From: Rhizophagus irregularis
Lineage: Eukaryota > Glomeromycota > Glomeromycetes > Glomerales > Glomeraceae
Assembly: GCF_026210795.1 (NCBI RefSeq)
Contig: NC_089445.1
Location: forward strand, 2,914,001 to 2,978,000
Direction of reading: 5' to 3'
Length of the DNA stretch: 64,000 bases
Shown: one piece after another, positions 1-12,840 of the stretch
How the letters are laid out: each line of letters starts with the position of its first letter
How positions within the stretch are numbered: the first letter of the stretch is position 1
Position numbers and translations under genes: made by a program
Notes under the pieces: generated by a model
What the model was told of the DNA's origin: nothing
What the model saw: the letters and a program-made list of their open reading frames with translations, nothing else
Databases searched by the model: none

Positions 1-363
1 TTTAACAATTTCAGTTTGATATCATATAATTGATATAATTATATTAAATTACCTATTTAAAGGGTAATGTAAATAGAAAAGTTTATTTATGATGCGTAAT
101 CAATGAAAATACAGCGTATACAGCGTGATTAAAAGTTACGCACTTTTATTGGATGGTGAGCTATATCAGCCACAGAACTGAATGACTATGAAGGTCCTGT
201 AACTAATATAGATACTTTTTCCATGCCAAAAAAAGTCAAAAGAAGCAATAAAATGTAAATATTTTCCAAGTTCAAAAAATAAAAAAAATTCAAATAAAAA
301 ATTGATGACAAAATTATTAACTTTCAACAATATAATATAAACAATTCACATATAATAAAAATA
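1..363. other. AT-rich intergenic DNA
   Basis: No open frame, RNA gene or repeat that I can support. It is the 3' flank of the BTB-TLDc gene and presumably holds its polyadenylation region. Confidence 0.5.
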
Positions 364-1857
364 TTAATTTTTCATAACTTGAAAAACTTCATAATCATCA
401 ATTTCAAAATTTTCTGAATCATGAATTTTAACAAAATAATTTACTAATTTACAACTTTTTTGAAATATATGTAAATCTCCACGGCCAAATCCTTGATTTT
501 TAGTATGATCACTATCTGAAATTGCATAGTCATAGTTTTTAACTCTGCTTAATATAATTGTAGTTGGTTTTAAATTATTTAAATAAAATGAAAAAATAAA
601 ACTCCTATCAGTATTAAAATATTTGCTAGTTGCGCACCATCCTATTGGATTATATCCTCCAATAATCTTGTCCGAATTTTTTAATTTAATTATAACAATT
701 GTAGCTCCTTTATTATTACACTTTAATTTAAAATCATCTACACCAAATCCATCTTTACTTCCACATAAAAGTAAATTATATTTATATTGGCCATTTTCAA
801 GTACATTTGGCAATTGTTCTTGTCCACCATCAATCCAGTATGAAATAAGGTTAAAATGAGTTCCCTTAAAAATGGATGAACCAAATATATACTGAGATTT
901 TCTAGGTGGAAGAACTTTTGTGGCCAATTTGCAATCTGGAACAATATAATATAAATTTAAATCTTCTTCAAGTTCTTTAGGAAGCAATTTACCTAAAGGA
1001 CGGACTTTATAATAATATTCTTGTGGTGTCATTTGAAAAAATCGAATATGCTGAATAAATGTTGATAGAGTTTCCTTTAAAGTCTTATATTCATTAATAC
1101 TCCAAGTTGTCATATCAGAATTAAGAGTAGAATTCTTTGCAATGCCCCATTTTATTAAGTTCTCCCAAATTACAATTTCTTTCATATTTAGATTATCACG
1201 TTGAATAATTGAAAGTAAAGCATCATCATCTAGTCCCCAAAACTCATTAGAACCAATCAACAATTTTGGTTCTTGACTCATAATTTTATTACACAATTCT
1301 TCAAGCTTTGAAAAAACTCCTTTATGACGAAAAATAGTAATGAAGAGTTTAATACCATTTTGTTTAATCCAATCATTATTCGAATGATTCAAGTCAATGA
1401 TATGTTGCTGAAGGTGTTCAACAAGCTCATAAAGGTTCATCTCATCTGCCGCAATTAGTAATTCAATAAAATTATTTTCTACATTAGTTGCATCTAACGC
1501 GATTGTTCCAGTATAAATATATCTAAATAAAAAAAATAAAAATTACTTTTAAAATATGTTATAGGTTCAAAATTAATTAATCTATTATTAATATACTTAC
1601 TTCAATATTATTCGGAATATAATTCCGGATACATTTGGTTTCTTAAAGATGTAAAAGTCACCTTCTTTTTTAGCCCAATCTGAAGAAAATGCGGTGCGAA
1701 AGTAATTTGACCTAGCACGCAAAATAACTGAATGTGCTTTAAATACTTCCATTTTGGACTCTTCCCCAACTTGTATTTTTACATTATAATCATCAGCCTT
1801 ATCATAAAGATTGCTAATGTCCCTTAAAAGTGTGTCAGATAAAGTTTGGCAAGACAT
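364..1857 (-). CDS. BTB-BACK-TLDc domain protein, two exons
   Basis: The structure is complement(join(364..1522,1601..1857)), predicted at 471 aa. The start is the ATG at 1857. The 78-nt intron has donor GTAAGT (1600 downward) and acceptor TTTAG (ending 1523), and it splits a Lys codon so that IILK runs into YIYTG without a break. Residues about 20-115 are a BTB/POZ fold (VFKAHSVILRARSNYF, then YIYTGTI and LLIAADE). Residues 120-250 are BACK-like helices (LIKWGIA, FFQMTPQEYYYKV). From about residue 298 to the end is a TLDc domain (SIFKGTHFNLISYWIDG, ATIVIIKLKNSDKIIGGYNPIGW, FGRGDLHI). BTB domains of this sort usually dimerise or bind Cullin-3, and TLDc domains are linked to oxidative-stress resistance and V-ATPase binding. 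The family is greatly expanded in Rhizophagus. The frame is intact and no defect is seen. A specific substrate cannot be named. Confidence 0.9.
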
Positions 1858-3228
1858 TTTTTTCGATTTTACAATATAAGGTACGTTATTTAAATTTAAA
1901 TAATTATTTTTCGGTTCAAAAAAAATGAAATTTTTATATGTACTAAAATAAGAGACATTATTATTATGAAAAAGAAATTAAATCCCTTTATATTGTATGT
2001 TACCTGCCGATCACCATTGTTTCAATTTCTATTGTTTATCGCAAAATGCGCAGTAAATCTGCGACTAAAATTCAGCCGCAGAGATGATCTCGAACTATTT
2101 CATCACGGGTATTATCCTAACAAAATAAATTGATAAAATATTTAGAAAGTTTTATGCCGATCAGCCACAAGTTAATTGGCACTATGTTGTTCTATTATTA
2201 CAGCACATTTAACGATTAAAAATTAATTTTTATTTATTTTTTAAAAGTTAATTTAATTTAAAAATATATAATCATGAAAAAATATAAGAAATATTCAACC
2301 AATTAATAAAGCGAGCAATGAAAAGAAATAAATATACAATACATTAGAAGATAAAGTCGTAGGAAAGGGTTTATAAAAAGACAACTGAAAAAAGCTATTT
2401 AAGGAATAACTCGACAAATAGCAGCTGATGTGAACCAGCTAATCAACTGTTCACACCCACTAACACATTAACAAGTGATGCTATTAAATTTTGAACCGAA
2501 AGAATAAAATTAATAATTATATTTATTTAGCTATTTGATGTACTATGTAATAGTAAACAACATACAACTTAAAGTCCATATAAAGAAATAAATCAATTAA
2601 TGATCAGATAATTGAAATCTAAAATACAGTATTAATAATCTAAAAATGCGTTATTAGTTTTGCCACAAATTTATTTCTTTTGCGGTCAAATTTATAGCAA
2701 ACTACATTAGGTAACATCTATATAAATTCCTATTTAACAGTTTATGTCAAATATTCCTGATATTTTAATGTATAATATTAAGTACTGTACGTTATCGAAT
2801 TTTCTTTTTTATATAACGAAAATTGTCAACATAATAATATTTGTCAGTTTATAGATTAATAAAAGAAACAATAGTAACCAGTTTGAAATTTCAAACAAAA
2901 CTAATTTTTCTGAATTATTCTATAAATTTTGGCTGCTAGAGCCTGTTTAGTACACTTATTAATTCATTTGCATCATTTCGTCGTCTTGCGAAATCAACGA
3001 CTGATTTCGAAAATTTTGATTTTTTTTTGTTAATCTTATACAAAATATTTTGAAATTAAAATAGGACAGCCAAGAGCCAAAAGATTTAAATTATTCAATC
3101 GTATAGGAAAAAGTTTAATATGTCTTCAAACAGACCAGCATTGAATTTTCTTTTGTCTTAGTAAACAAAAAGTTTAATAATTGCACAGAAACAATCGAAG
3201 AATTTAAAAATAAATTATTTACTAAATT
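1858..3228. other. Intergenic DNA upstream of the BTB-TLDc gene
   Basis: AT-rich sequence holding the promoter of the divergently placed BTB-TLDc gene. No conserved element, tRNA or coding frame of useful length was recognised. Confidence 0.5.
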
Positions 3229-3785
3229 TCAAGCTATAAATACTTTACTTTTTAAACTTCTTGTAAATTTTGCAGATTTTATCATTCTTTTATTTGGATC
3301 GAATGCCAACAATTTTTCATTAATCGATATAACGGTGCATGTGCTATTTGTCATGAGAAGTATATAGTTTCGGCGAATCAAATCTTTGTGAATAATATGT
3401 ACTTTTAAGTTCAAATGCAATATTAACTAATTTACCTAGCTTATCTTTCAATAACAGGATATTGAGTTATTCCATAATGTTTATTAATTACATGTAAATC
3501 AACGTTGATGTGTGAATAATATTCTGAGCTAAATAATAATTAAAAAAAATATTAATTGTTTATATATAGACTAATAATCAATAATAGATAAGAATAAAAA
3601 TACCTCATTTAACTCTTTGGAACTGATGTTTTTGGAATTGTTGAGTTCCTCGAGAGCAACTATTTTATTACTAGTACGTTTACACTTTTGAATTTTACTA
3701 AATCCTCTTCAACAAAAAATTCTACATCTTTGAATTTATCATATGGAACAAATACTATTTTATCATCATAAAAATAATTAATTTA
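3229..3785 (-). pseudogene. Decayed protein kinase relic
   Basis: Three pieces in different frames line up in the order of a Rhizophagus-type kinase. Near 3690-3760 is VPYDKFKDVEFF, the usual segment just before the glycine loop, followed after a frame change by KIVALEELNNSKNI, the VAIK-lysine region with Glu in place of the expected Lys. Near 3455-3535 is VINKHYGITQYPVIER, the strand 4-5 region. At 3229-3420 is HIIHKDLIRRNYILL, the catalytic loop. The glycine-rich loop and activation segment are not recognisable, and stops and frame shifts separate the pieces. This is read as a dead kinase copy. The family assignment rests on motif order only. Confidence 0.55.
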
Positions 3786-6180
3786 TTTATTTGTATATAC
3801 CTTATAAAATCATGAATAATTTTATTTCTACTTAATGAACCAAATTTGCTTCAAAACATAATTATGACTTACTGTTGATTTATTGTTCCATAATAAAATT
3901 ATTTCAAAATTATTCCTTAAGACATTAAAGAAATTAGCCTTTAAATATTGTTTTTCCATGTGATATTTTTATAAAATTTTGTAGGATAATTATAATTTTG
4001 ATATATTGATAATGGCAATTTCTATTTGTGCATGACACGGCGACACGCCCAACACGGGTTAAGCCGGTCACCATATAAATGTTAGCCGAAATTCAACTTA
4101 ACGGGAAAAAACAAGAAAAATGACATTTAAAACAAATCTTTGAAACTTATAGATCAAGTAAAAATAAACTTACTTACAATTTTTTTTTTTACATTAATTT
4201 TTGTTATAAGATCACGTGATACTTATTTGAAACGCCCGTGTATATTAAAGAAATTTTCGTCGATATAATAGTAAATATGAGAAAAATTTTCTTTATCTAA
4301 GTATTATTATTGACTTATTGTTATTGTTTGGTTTATGATCAAATCAAAAATAATGGATTTACTATAAACTGAAATTTTCGATGAACGATAAATTTAGTGT
4401 AACTGTAATTAAATTAAAATGAATTAATATATGGCTCTATAAAACCATCATAATACATATAGAAAACCCTCTTTCGATATACCCTCCATATAAAATACCG
4501 TCTCAATACATCAAATATGTAATATGTGGATCTATTTAATTTCCTCAAAATCATCATATTTAACAAATATTATAAATCACATTTAAAAATTTTCATATAA
4601 TTATAATTCTTCTAGTACTGACAGGGTGTAAGTATATACCACTGTATATACCTGGGTGCGAATCAATGTTTTAAAATTTGGTAAATTGATTTGTACCCGT
4701 ACCAATACATTGCTTATTATACTAGGAAATGGAAACCATTATGATTCTGGAGCAAAATTTACATTTTTTATTAACCAATAAATAAATAATTTTATGTATT
4801 AAAATTTATTTACAATGATATTATGAATATATTAACACATCCTCTGAGGATCCTTTTAAGGGAATAAAGCTTTCAAAAAGTCCAACAATAAATACTACAA
4901 AGGGAAGGGATAAAGTGAAATAAAAGAAACAAAAAAAGGGATATTATATTTCGCCTACTTTCTATGAAATGCCTAAAGAAAGATGAACAGGAATCAAGAA
5001 GGAAATGAAAGGAAAGACAAGAAAAGGAAAAAGGAGGTGATGAAGCACAACGTTTTTTAATGTTTCTAATAAAAAAATATACAATAGTCTTGAAATTTAC
5101 TGTTTCTATACTAAAAACCTATAAAGTAAAAAAGGGGATGTAAAAATAAAAATATGAAAAATGGATCAAGGACAAAATTTACAAGATTAAGGAAAGATCA
5201 ATGGCAAATTCCATAAAGAATGAAATAGAGTTAATAAGAATAAATAAGAGACGAAATATAAGAAACAAAACAAAAATAAATAAATAAATAAATAAAGAAC
5301 AAGGTACCTTTTACAAACTGAAAGAACACCTTTTGCTGTATAACAAAAGAACATAAGAAAGAAGTAAAAAGAAAATTAGAGACAAACTGTTAAAAATAAA
5401 AAAAAAATACCTGTTGTCACCAAAGAAAATTTCAAAAGAATGGAAGAAGCATTTTCTTTTATTATTTATTATTTTTTATTTTATTATTTTATTATTTTAT
5501 CAAAAATCATAACTTGCATTAATTCTGCAAGCAAGAACAGGTTTTTTAACTAATCCATATGATAAACACACTACATTTTTCTTTATTGAGAAATCAAGCT
5601 AAAATGATTACAATGAGAACATATCACATGCACTGACTCACAGCGACATTGCATATATATAATCTTTCTCTACGCTCCGGATTGAATTTATATAAAATTA
5701 TATTGAGACGCATGATTTTATATTGCATGGTGTAAAAAAATTAATTAGTTATAATAATCCGATGTTAAAACGTGTATAATATGATGGTCCGCCGTATATT
5801 AAATATGTGGCATTTTGTCTATATAAATAATGAAAATTTTCTTTTACAAAATAAATAAATAAATAAATAAATAAGAGAAATTATTTTTTTTTACAAAAAC
5901 AAATCATTTTTATTTGAATTTTTTTTTTAATAAAAACCTTTTTTCTTATAAAACGATCAAAAATAGGAAATTATTTCCATTTTCAGTTACATTATAAGTC
6001 AACTTTTTTTATTATGAAAGGAGGAAAAGATAAATTAAATATGGTAAGTGATTTCCTTTTTTTAACAAACAAAAAAAATTAAAGGTTAATACTAGCAATA
6101 AACCCTATAGAAAAAAAAACTAGAAAAAACTCCGATAAATTTAAGAAACTCAGACACGTAATCATTTTTCTGAAAAATTT
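3786..6180. other. AT-rich intergenic DNA
   Basis: Long A- and T-runs and simple repeats, including AAATAAAT blocks near 5280 and 5850. No supportable coding region, RNA gene or structured element was found. The stretch 4860-5460 is unusually A-rich on the + strand (purine skew) without an open frame. Confidence 0.45.
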
Positions 6181-9100
6181 TATATGGGGAAACCTCTGAC
6201 CGGCCGACCGTTTCAACTAGTTTGTAGTTAATAAAAAAAATTTTCTCTTTCATTATATTCATATAATTGAATCGAATGTATTACAATACAAATATTGAAC
6301 TAAACCATTTTGCGTTCACAACATTCACAACAATTCAAATATGAATTGGGCCACAAGTCCACAACATATTTTAAAAGTAGATTTTTATTCTCATGAATGT
6401 ATGATGTATATGGTATCACAAAAATCAGAGTATTATTATTATTTCGTGTAATTTAAAATCACAAATTGCCCCAGAAAACAAAATTTTTTAATATTCTTTC
6501 TTCAGTGGTGAATCTTAATGTTATAACTTCTTTGAAAAGTTTCTTTATTAAAATGAGGCGCTTTTAAGTTATAATAAACAACAATGGAAAAAAGATATAC
6601 ATTGACTTTCATCCATATTTAAAAAAATTCTGGATGTCATATCTCTGTCGTAATTTTTTACGTAATGCGCAGAACATCAATTTTTTAAAAAAGAAAAAAT
6701 TATTATTGGGCCATTAAATTTCACAAACACAATAATAAACCCTAACTAAGAAGATTATCAAAATAGCCAATACATTAGGTAATTGCACATTACAATGGAA
6801 TTTCTTATTGATAAAACATATGAGGCTTTTTTTAGATAAGTTAAAATCAATAAATCCGAATTTTATCTTAAAGTTATTGTTTGGTATGACAAGTTGAGGT
6901 GCGACATACACAATTTAATGCAATTCAGATTATTCAAATTGGCGCGGCAATGTGGAGAATTTTTTTTTTTTAAAAAAAAAAGCTTTGATACGGAAATTAA
7001 AAAATAATTATAAAAAAAATTCCAACTAGACAAAATAATTATGTATATCATTCTCCGCTTTTTTTTTCAAAATAATCTGTTACTAGTTGCTTATAATATA
7101 GTTTTTTTAGATTGATAATGTTGGATTGCAAATAATGCATAATTACTAACTTTATGAGGGTCTTTTGTATAGGCTTTTTTTTAATCAATCGATAAATTAA
7201 CAGTAATGATCGGCAGGGTAAGCATATGATTAAAAAAATCTTTATGCCCCCCCTTTCAAACTTTTCAAAAAAAGTACACGTTTACTTGATATTACAAAAT
7301 TAAGCATTCTAGTTGGTTTATGCAATGTGAACAGAATATTTTGACGTTTACGCTTTGGGCATATGTGTTTCTTTTATTTATTGGCAATTTTATAAAAAGA
7401 TTTATTTTTTCTAAAAAAAAATGTTCTACTTGGAGATTTAGTAAATTATTTATTTATTTATTATTATTGTTAGACTAAGTAATTCAAGTAAAAGTATAAA
7501 TAATAGTCATAACAATTATTATTTACTATTAAAAAAAAATATGTATAGTCATCTATATTTTCACTCATATTGATTAGATTATTAAATAGTAAATAATAAA
7601 GAATTTATGAAAAAATGTTGAACTAAATTCAAAAATTATACTTATTAAAAAGAATAGCTTTATTTCTCTAATTTATCACATCGTTTGATATGACAGATAG
7701 ACATATGAAATTTGAAGATTTAGTCCCATACGCATATGCAAATCATGTGAAAGGGTTGTTTGTTTTTTATTAATTATAAATTGACAAGCTGTATTACAAA
7801 ACATGATAAGGTTATTCGTAAGGTAAATAAATAAGGATTTACTGCATTAAAAACTTTGTGTAACAAATAATGAAGTATTTTTTCAAACGTCTATGGATTT
7901 TTTTTTTTAAAAAAAAAAATCTTTTCAGGTTTCAAAATATAAGTTTTTAAACCATTTAAAATCCTTTACCATTTATATTATATGTATATATGAACACTTA
8001 TTGCCAAGATTCTTCTTTTATACAAAATATTATGCTTCCAAAGTCACTATAGTTGTATAGTTGTAAAACTTTTCAAACTACCGACATTAAAATTAAATAA
8101 TAAAATATCAATAAAAATTTGATATTTCCAAACCACAAAGTTTTCTGAACCGTTTTGTTTAAAATTTTGATTTTAATAAAAACGTCTTGAAAGTCAAAAA
8201 AAGGAGGGAAAGAAAAAAATTATCGCAAAAATCTATTGTTTACATACGTCACATTCGATCAGGGACATCTCGGCTGACTGATATGCAACATACATATACA
8301 ATGAAAAGAAGGTTAGGTTATTTAGTCATTTTCTATAAAAATGGGGACCTCACAACAAAAAGGTGGGCTCATTTTTAACCATGGGATCTATTTAAACGGT
8401 CTTTATAACATGTGGTTTTGCAAGCAATTTATCGAGATTATTCATCTTTCAATGCTTAGTTATTTTTATTTTTGTTTAGGCCATAATTATTAATAATATT
8501 TACGGAATGAATTAATTTATTGTGAGTGATTTTTTTTTTGCTCGGTTTCTTTTTTCTTATTATCGCCGTTTTCAAAACTGTGCTACCCCATAGATTACAG
8601 GACGATTACCGGACAAAAACTGGTCAATTTGTCCGTAGTCGCAGTAATCACAACGTACAAAGAAATAATAATTTTTATTAAATATCATTAATAATTTCTT
8701 ATGACGCTTTGTAGGACTACGAAGTGTTGACAATATAATCCATTGTAAATAAAGATAATTTCTAACCATCTCATTATTCAAATAACTAAATAAGACAATG
8801 TTGCGTAAAAAAGAAGAATTATAGTTTAAAGCGAAAATTTTTAAGAAATAATTATTTTCATCCACCCCATAATATGAAGTTTGGGGAGTACTTTATTTAG
8901 TTAGTTACAACCTTTTTGTTTGTTAAAGCGGACAAAATTTGGGGAAATTCCAAATGTATATAAAGCCAATATTACAAAGAGAAGAACATTGTTTGTATTT
9001 ATATGTGGCACAAAATTTGTTTATTCTTTTTTAGAAAAGTCATTTCTTAATTAATCCTTTTTTTCTCTTTACATATATACAGTATATATATACAGTATAT

Positions 9101-9651
9101 ATAATATTATAAAATAAAAAGCCCATTAATATATATAAATTTAAAAAAAAAATTTAATTTGAGCCATTTTTGCTTTAATCCCCACAAACTGTCAAGTCAC
9201 AAAGGATTTGCATATATTAATTAAATACTTGTTTTATTGGGGGGAAAACTTTTTATTTTATATTATAATTTAAAAAAATAAAAAAATTTTTTTGTTATTC
9301 ATCTATTATTATTTCACCGAATTTAAAATGTAAATTAAAACAATTTCTAATCGTTGGGAAAATGTATAAAATACCCAATATCAACAATATCAACCAAACC
9401 CCAACCCTTTTAGATAGCTGGGTTTAAAAAAAAAAATCGCTACAATAACTTAAAAATACCCTTTTGACGACAAAAAAAAAATTATATTTTTTTTTCTGTC
9501 TTTTTTCTCTTTTTTTTTTATAAAAAAAAATAGAATCAGTAGAATATTTTCTATTTATTCGAATCGTTTCTTTTGTTATTTTCGTATTAAAGATTTCTAA
9601 ATAAAATTATTTAGAACATTTCGCATTTTTTTTAAAATTAATACTTTCACA
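6181..9651. repeat. Segmental duplication copy 1 (upstream of first 92-codon gene)
   Basis: This stretch shares ordered blocks with 15.5-18.9 kb and 60.4-63.9 kb. They are the 'attaataaaaaaaa...cattcatataattgaa' repeat at about 6230, the block around 6500-6620 with AATGAGGCGCTTTT, the TATTGTTTGGTATGACAAG motif near 6885, and the block at 8540-8880 (AATTTCTTATGACGC..., TGTTGCGTAAAAAAGAAGAATT). Copy 1 is the most diverged and shows many indels. The short ORFs here are not conserved between copies, so none is called. Confidence 0.6.
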
Positions 9652-9930
9652 ATGGATCACCGGAACCACGATTTGAATAAAATTAACGAAATTAATAATG
9701 ATTATACAAAAATTACATCCTACACAATCAGCAATATTGAAGAGCCCACTCCTTTGGATAATACTACTACTGCTCAATCTTACGTGTCATATTATTCTCG
9801 TGTTATTCACAGACGTAAAACTCGACGAATAATAAGAAAAACAGATGCATTATATCTGATTAGAAGATTACCTATGCAGATTACGAATAATACATTCGTG
9901 AATGAATTTTTTAACGGGTCACGTTTTTAA
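9652..9930 (+). CDS. 92-aa basic protein, family member 1
   Basis: Single-exon ORF from the ATG at 9652, 92 aa. I do not recognise the family. The N-terminal half is polar (Asn, Thr, Ser, Glu) and the C-terminal half is strongly basic: YSRVIHRRKTRRIIRK, then ALYLIRRLP and VNEFFNG. No signal peptide or membrane segment is visible. A paralogue at 18947 has the same length and shares YSRVI, RKT-ALY, RRLP, NN--VN-FFNG. A third copy starts at 63946. The retained frame and identical length in diverged copies suggest a real protein. The pyrimidine-rich leader and A-rich tract before the ATG are also shared. An Arg-rich nucleic-acid-binding or nuclear role is possible but is inference. Confidence 0.6.
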   Translation: MDHRNHDLNKINEINNDYTKITSYTISNIEEPTPLDNTTTAQSYVSYYSRVIHRRKTRRIIRKTDALYLIRRLPMQITNNTFVNEFFNGSRF

Positions 9931-10801
9931 CCTTACTAATTAAAGAACATTAATGATCGATATTTAATATTCCCTTCCAATATCATTTTAACCTAATACC
10001 GTATCGTACTAAATCGCAAACCCTTGCGAATTTTTTTTAATTATATCGACTTTATACTCGTATTATTTCTACACACTCGCGTGCTAATATAACGGGCGTT
10101 GTGTTGTCATAGGGACTGGACATTTTAATACATTTATATCACGTGACACGATCATATGTTTTAAGATTATTATTTTTAAAAAAGAAATTCTCTAACATAT
10201 TGGCTACCTAATATGATAGGTAAATAAGGTAATTAAAGTATAATAAAGAAAACATTTATATAAGATTACAAATATAGACTTAAATTAGGTTGTAATAATT
10301 TATATGGTGGCTAATTGGATCATCATATTTTTAAATTTATTTATTCAAATGGAATATGTACAGATTATAGAAAATAGAAATTTGATATTTATTAATAGAA
10401 TTTAATATGTATAAACCCATAAACCTATGTTCATATATAGTTATTTGCAAAGATTTTCATCATACAATATCGGATGGTTATATACGGTAGATAAAGAAAA
10501 AAAAAATTAGATAAATAACATATTTAAAATATTACAATATATAAGCTATAAATCTCCCTAAATATACATCGTAAATTGCATTAGTCTCTTTCTAAATACA
10601 CACAAAATTTTTAGTGAAAATATTTATAGTTCACTGTCGTCTGCATTTATCGAAATAAAATATTTATCGTTAATCTTTTCTCGTAATTTGATTAAAGACA
10701 AAGTATATAAATAAGTCGCAAACATTATAATTTTTTTTATTTATTAACAAAAATTTCTTTGTATTTCATAAATTTAATAATTTAAAAGTGTTTAAAAAAA
10801 T
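9931..10801. other. Intergenic DNA
   Basis: Downstream flank of the first 92-codon gene. The block at about 10220-10420 resembles 20720-20880, so part of the 3' flank is duplicated as well. No gene was seen. Confidence 0.45.
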
Positions 10802-11227
10802 ATCACCTGCTCACACGTGATTCTGACACAAAGATTTGCTCGCATAATTAAATCATACATTACTTCCGACGCAGAATATCTGGCTAAACATTTTGCCGAA
10901 GCTTCACGTGACCTAGTCTTCTACGATTTTCCTTGGATGAAGAAATCTTTGAAAACCTATTTCGATCAAACGGAACTTTAAATATAAAACTGTCCTAACA
11001 AAAATCCGCCTAACAAATGACATGGAAACTACGGTTATATGCGTTTTCATCAAGAAAAGATATAGATGGCAGGCTGGTTAAAAAGTGAATATGGTGACCA
11101 TTTCGCAAAAATCATTAAAATAAACAAAACTAGATATATTTTAATGTATTTTAACAATGAAAAGGATTTGATGAAAGCAATATATGATTCCATGATGAAT
11201 GAGGATTTAGGAAAGGACTACAAATAA
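10802..11227 (+). pseudogene. Unassigned coding relic in two frames
   Basis: Two short open stretches stand out from the AT-rich background by codon quality. The first, 10802-10981, has 59 codons and no ATG, with RIIKSYITSDAEYLAKHFAE and LVFYDFPWMKKSLKTYF. The second, 11066-11227, starts with ATG and has 53 codons, with WLKSEYGDHFAKIIKINK and NNEKDLMKAIYDS. They lie in different frames, 84 nt apart, and could be two exons or one frame-shifted gene. I cannot name the family. A non-LTR retroelement ORF1 fragment is one possibility, not supported by a diagnostic motif. Confidence 0.35.
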
Positions 11228-12840
11228 AAGGACAAGACGAGATTATAGATAAAGACGGAGGTTTTAAACTGAGAACTTGAAAGACGTCTATATATAAACA
11301 TTTTATTATGATTACATTTTATTATTACTTTTTACTATACTAATAAAATTAATAAAATAGGAAGATACCATCTATTTAAGACGATTCAGTCTTTCGAAAA
11401 AGTGTGTTATTCAATAATTTCACGAGATCATCTGATATTACGTCGTTGATGATCACTTAACTGCGTAGTAACAAATCACAAGTTTCTGCAAAGCTATTGG
11501 AAGTTATCAATTCGAACACACCTAGCTCACCATCAAGATCATATCGCAGGGGCTCACCAAAACCCGTTAAATATTGATAATTATTTTGAAAAGTAACATA
11601 GAATGGACTTTTTATTTACTGTATGTTAAAATTACTATAATAAATTGACAAGTTTGATATGCAAACTATTAATTAATTATTAATAATTTCAAAAATGTCT
11701 AAAATAATAGTGACTATATTATCATTAATGATGAAAGATTGTAATGAAAAGGAGAGTAATGATGATGATGCTACACGCGGGTTTGTGTTCAGATACGCAA
11801 TTTCTGAGGTTCCTGGATGCCTTTAAAAATTTATAAACCGATTTTACTGATATTGAGTTTACTGAAATTTGCAGAATTTGTATTAAATTTTTTGATTTAT
11901 TTAAAAAAAATGCTTGTAGAGTCGGTAATTAGAATGATAGAAGAGATATATGGTTACACAAAATTTAGTATTATTTAATGTTATTTTAACTATCTTAAAT
12001 GACATTTTATTAATAAAATGCTTATCGAATTCTGTAAGTCCAGATTTTCCAATGGATCATAGTCAACTTTCTCTGTGAGTTTAAAATTTTTCATTATTAT
12101 TTCGCGCCCGAGTCACGTTTCAATGGCGTCCAGCATAGCTTTAATCACCTTGCCGATCATTTGTTGATCATATATATCATGTTACATTAAGTTTGAAGCT
12201 TCGGGCGAAGCTACAGATTTACGGCGCAACTTGAAACTTTTAAGAATAAATTATTAAAATAAACCAGCGGAATTTTAGATAAACCAAAAGTTATCATTAT
12301 GTGAATGTTTATGAATATTATTAAAATATATATTGGGCAAAAATTTGGCAAAACTTTATGAACTGTTTAAATAAATAAAACAAAAAAAAATTCTTTAAAC
12401 AACAAATTTGATTATTGAAAATGTTTATTGTTAATTTTTTTATAAATAGTCATTAAAATTTTGCTCATAAAAACATCATTTTTTTAACTTTTATTAATTA
12501 ATAATATTAAATTAAAAATATATATATACAGTATATATATAAATGTCGACAGAATCCATTTGCCATTTTAATTCTACTGATTGTAAAGGAAGAATTAAAA
12601 CCATTACCGATAATACAAAAACAGTTAATAAAAAAAGAATCTATTTTAGTACGGCATTTTATTAAAATTAAAAATGTTACTACTAATAAATGTTGCCTAA
12701 AAATTATGCGATCTTGATAAAATTTAATATACAGTAAATCTAAATAAGTGTTAACCCGTCTGTAAAAACATGAGTACATATTATTATGTATGATTTTCAA
12801 CTGAAACTAATTATAGCGAAGTGAATAAATGATCGTTAAA
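11228..12840. other. AT-rich intergenic DNA
   Basis: No supportable gene. It holds short GC-richer islands at 11400-11580 and 12100-12240 without an extended frame, and a TATATATACAG simple repeat near 12520-12545. Confidence 0.4.

Noticed and set aside
12507-12800. 97-codon ORF on the minus strand.
   Set aside because: Ile/Phe/Tyr/Asn-rich translation of AT-rich DNA, no motif, not conserved in the duplicated segment.
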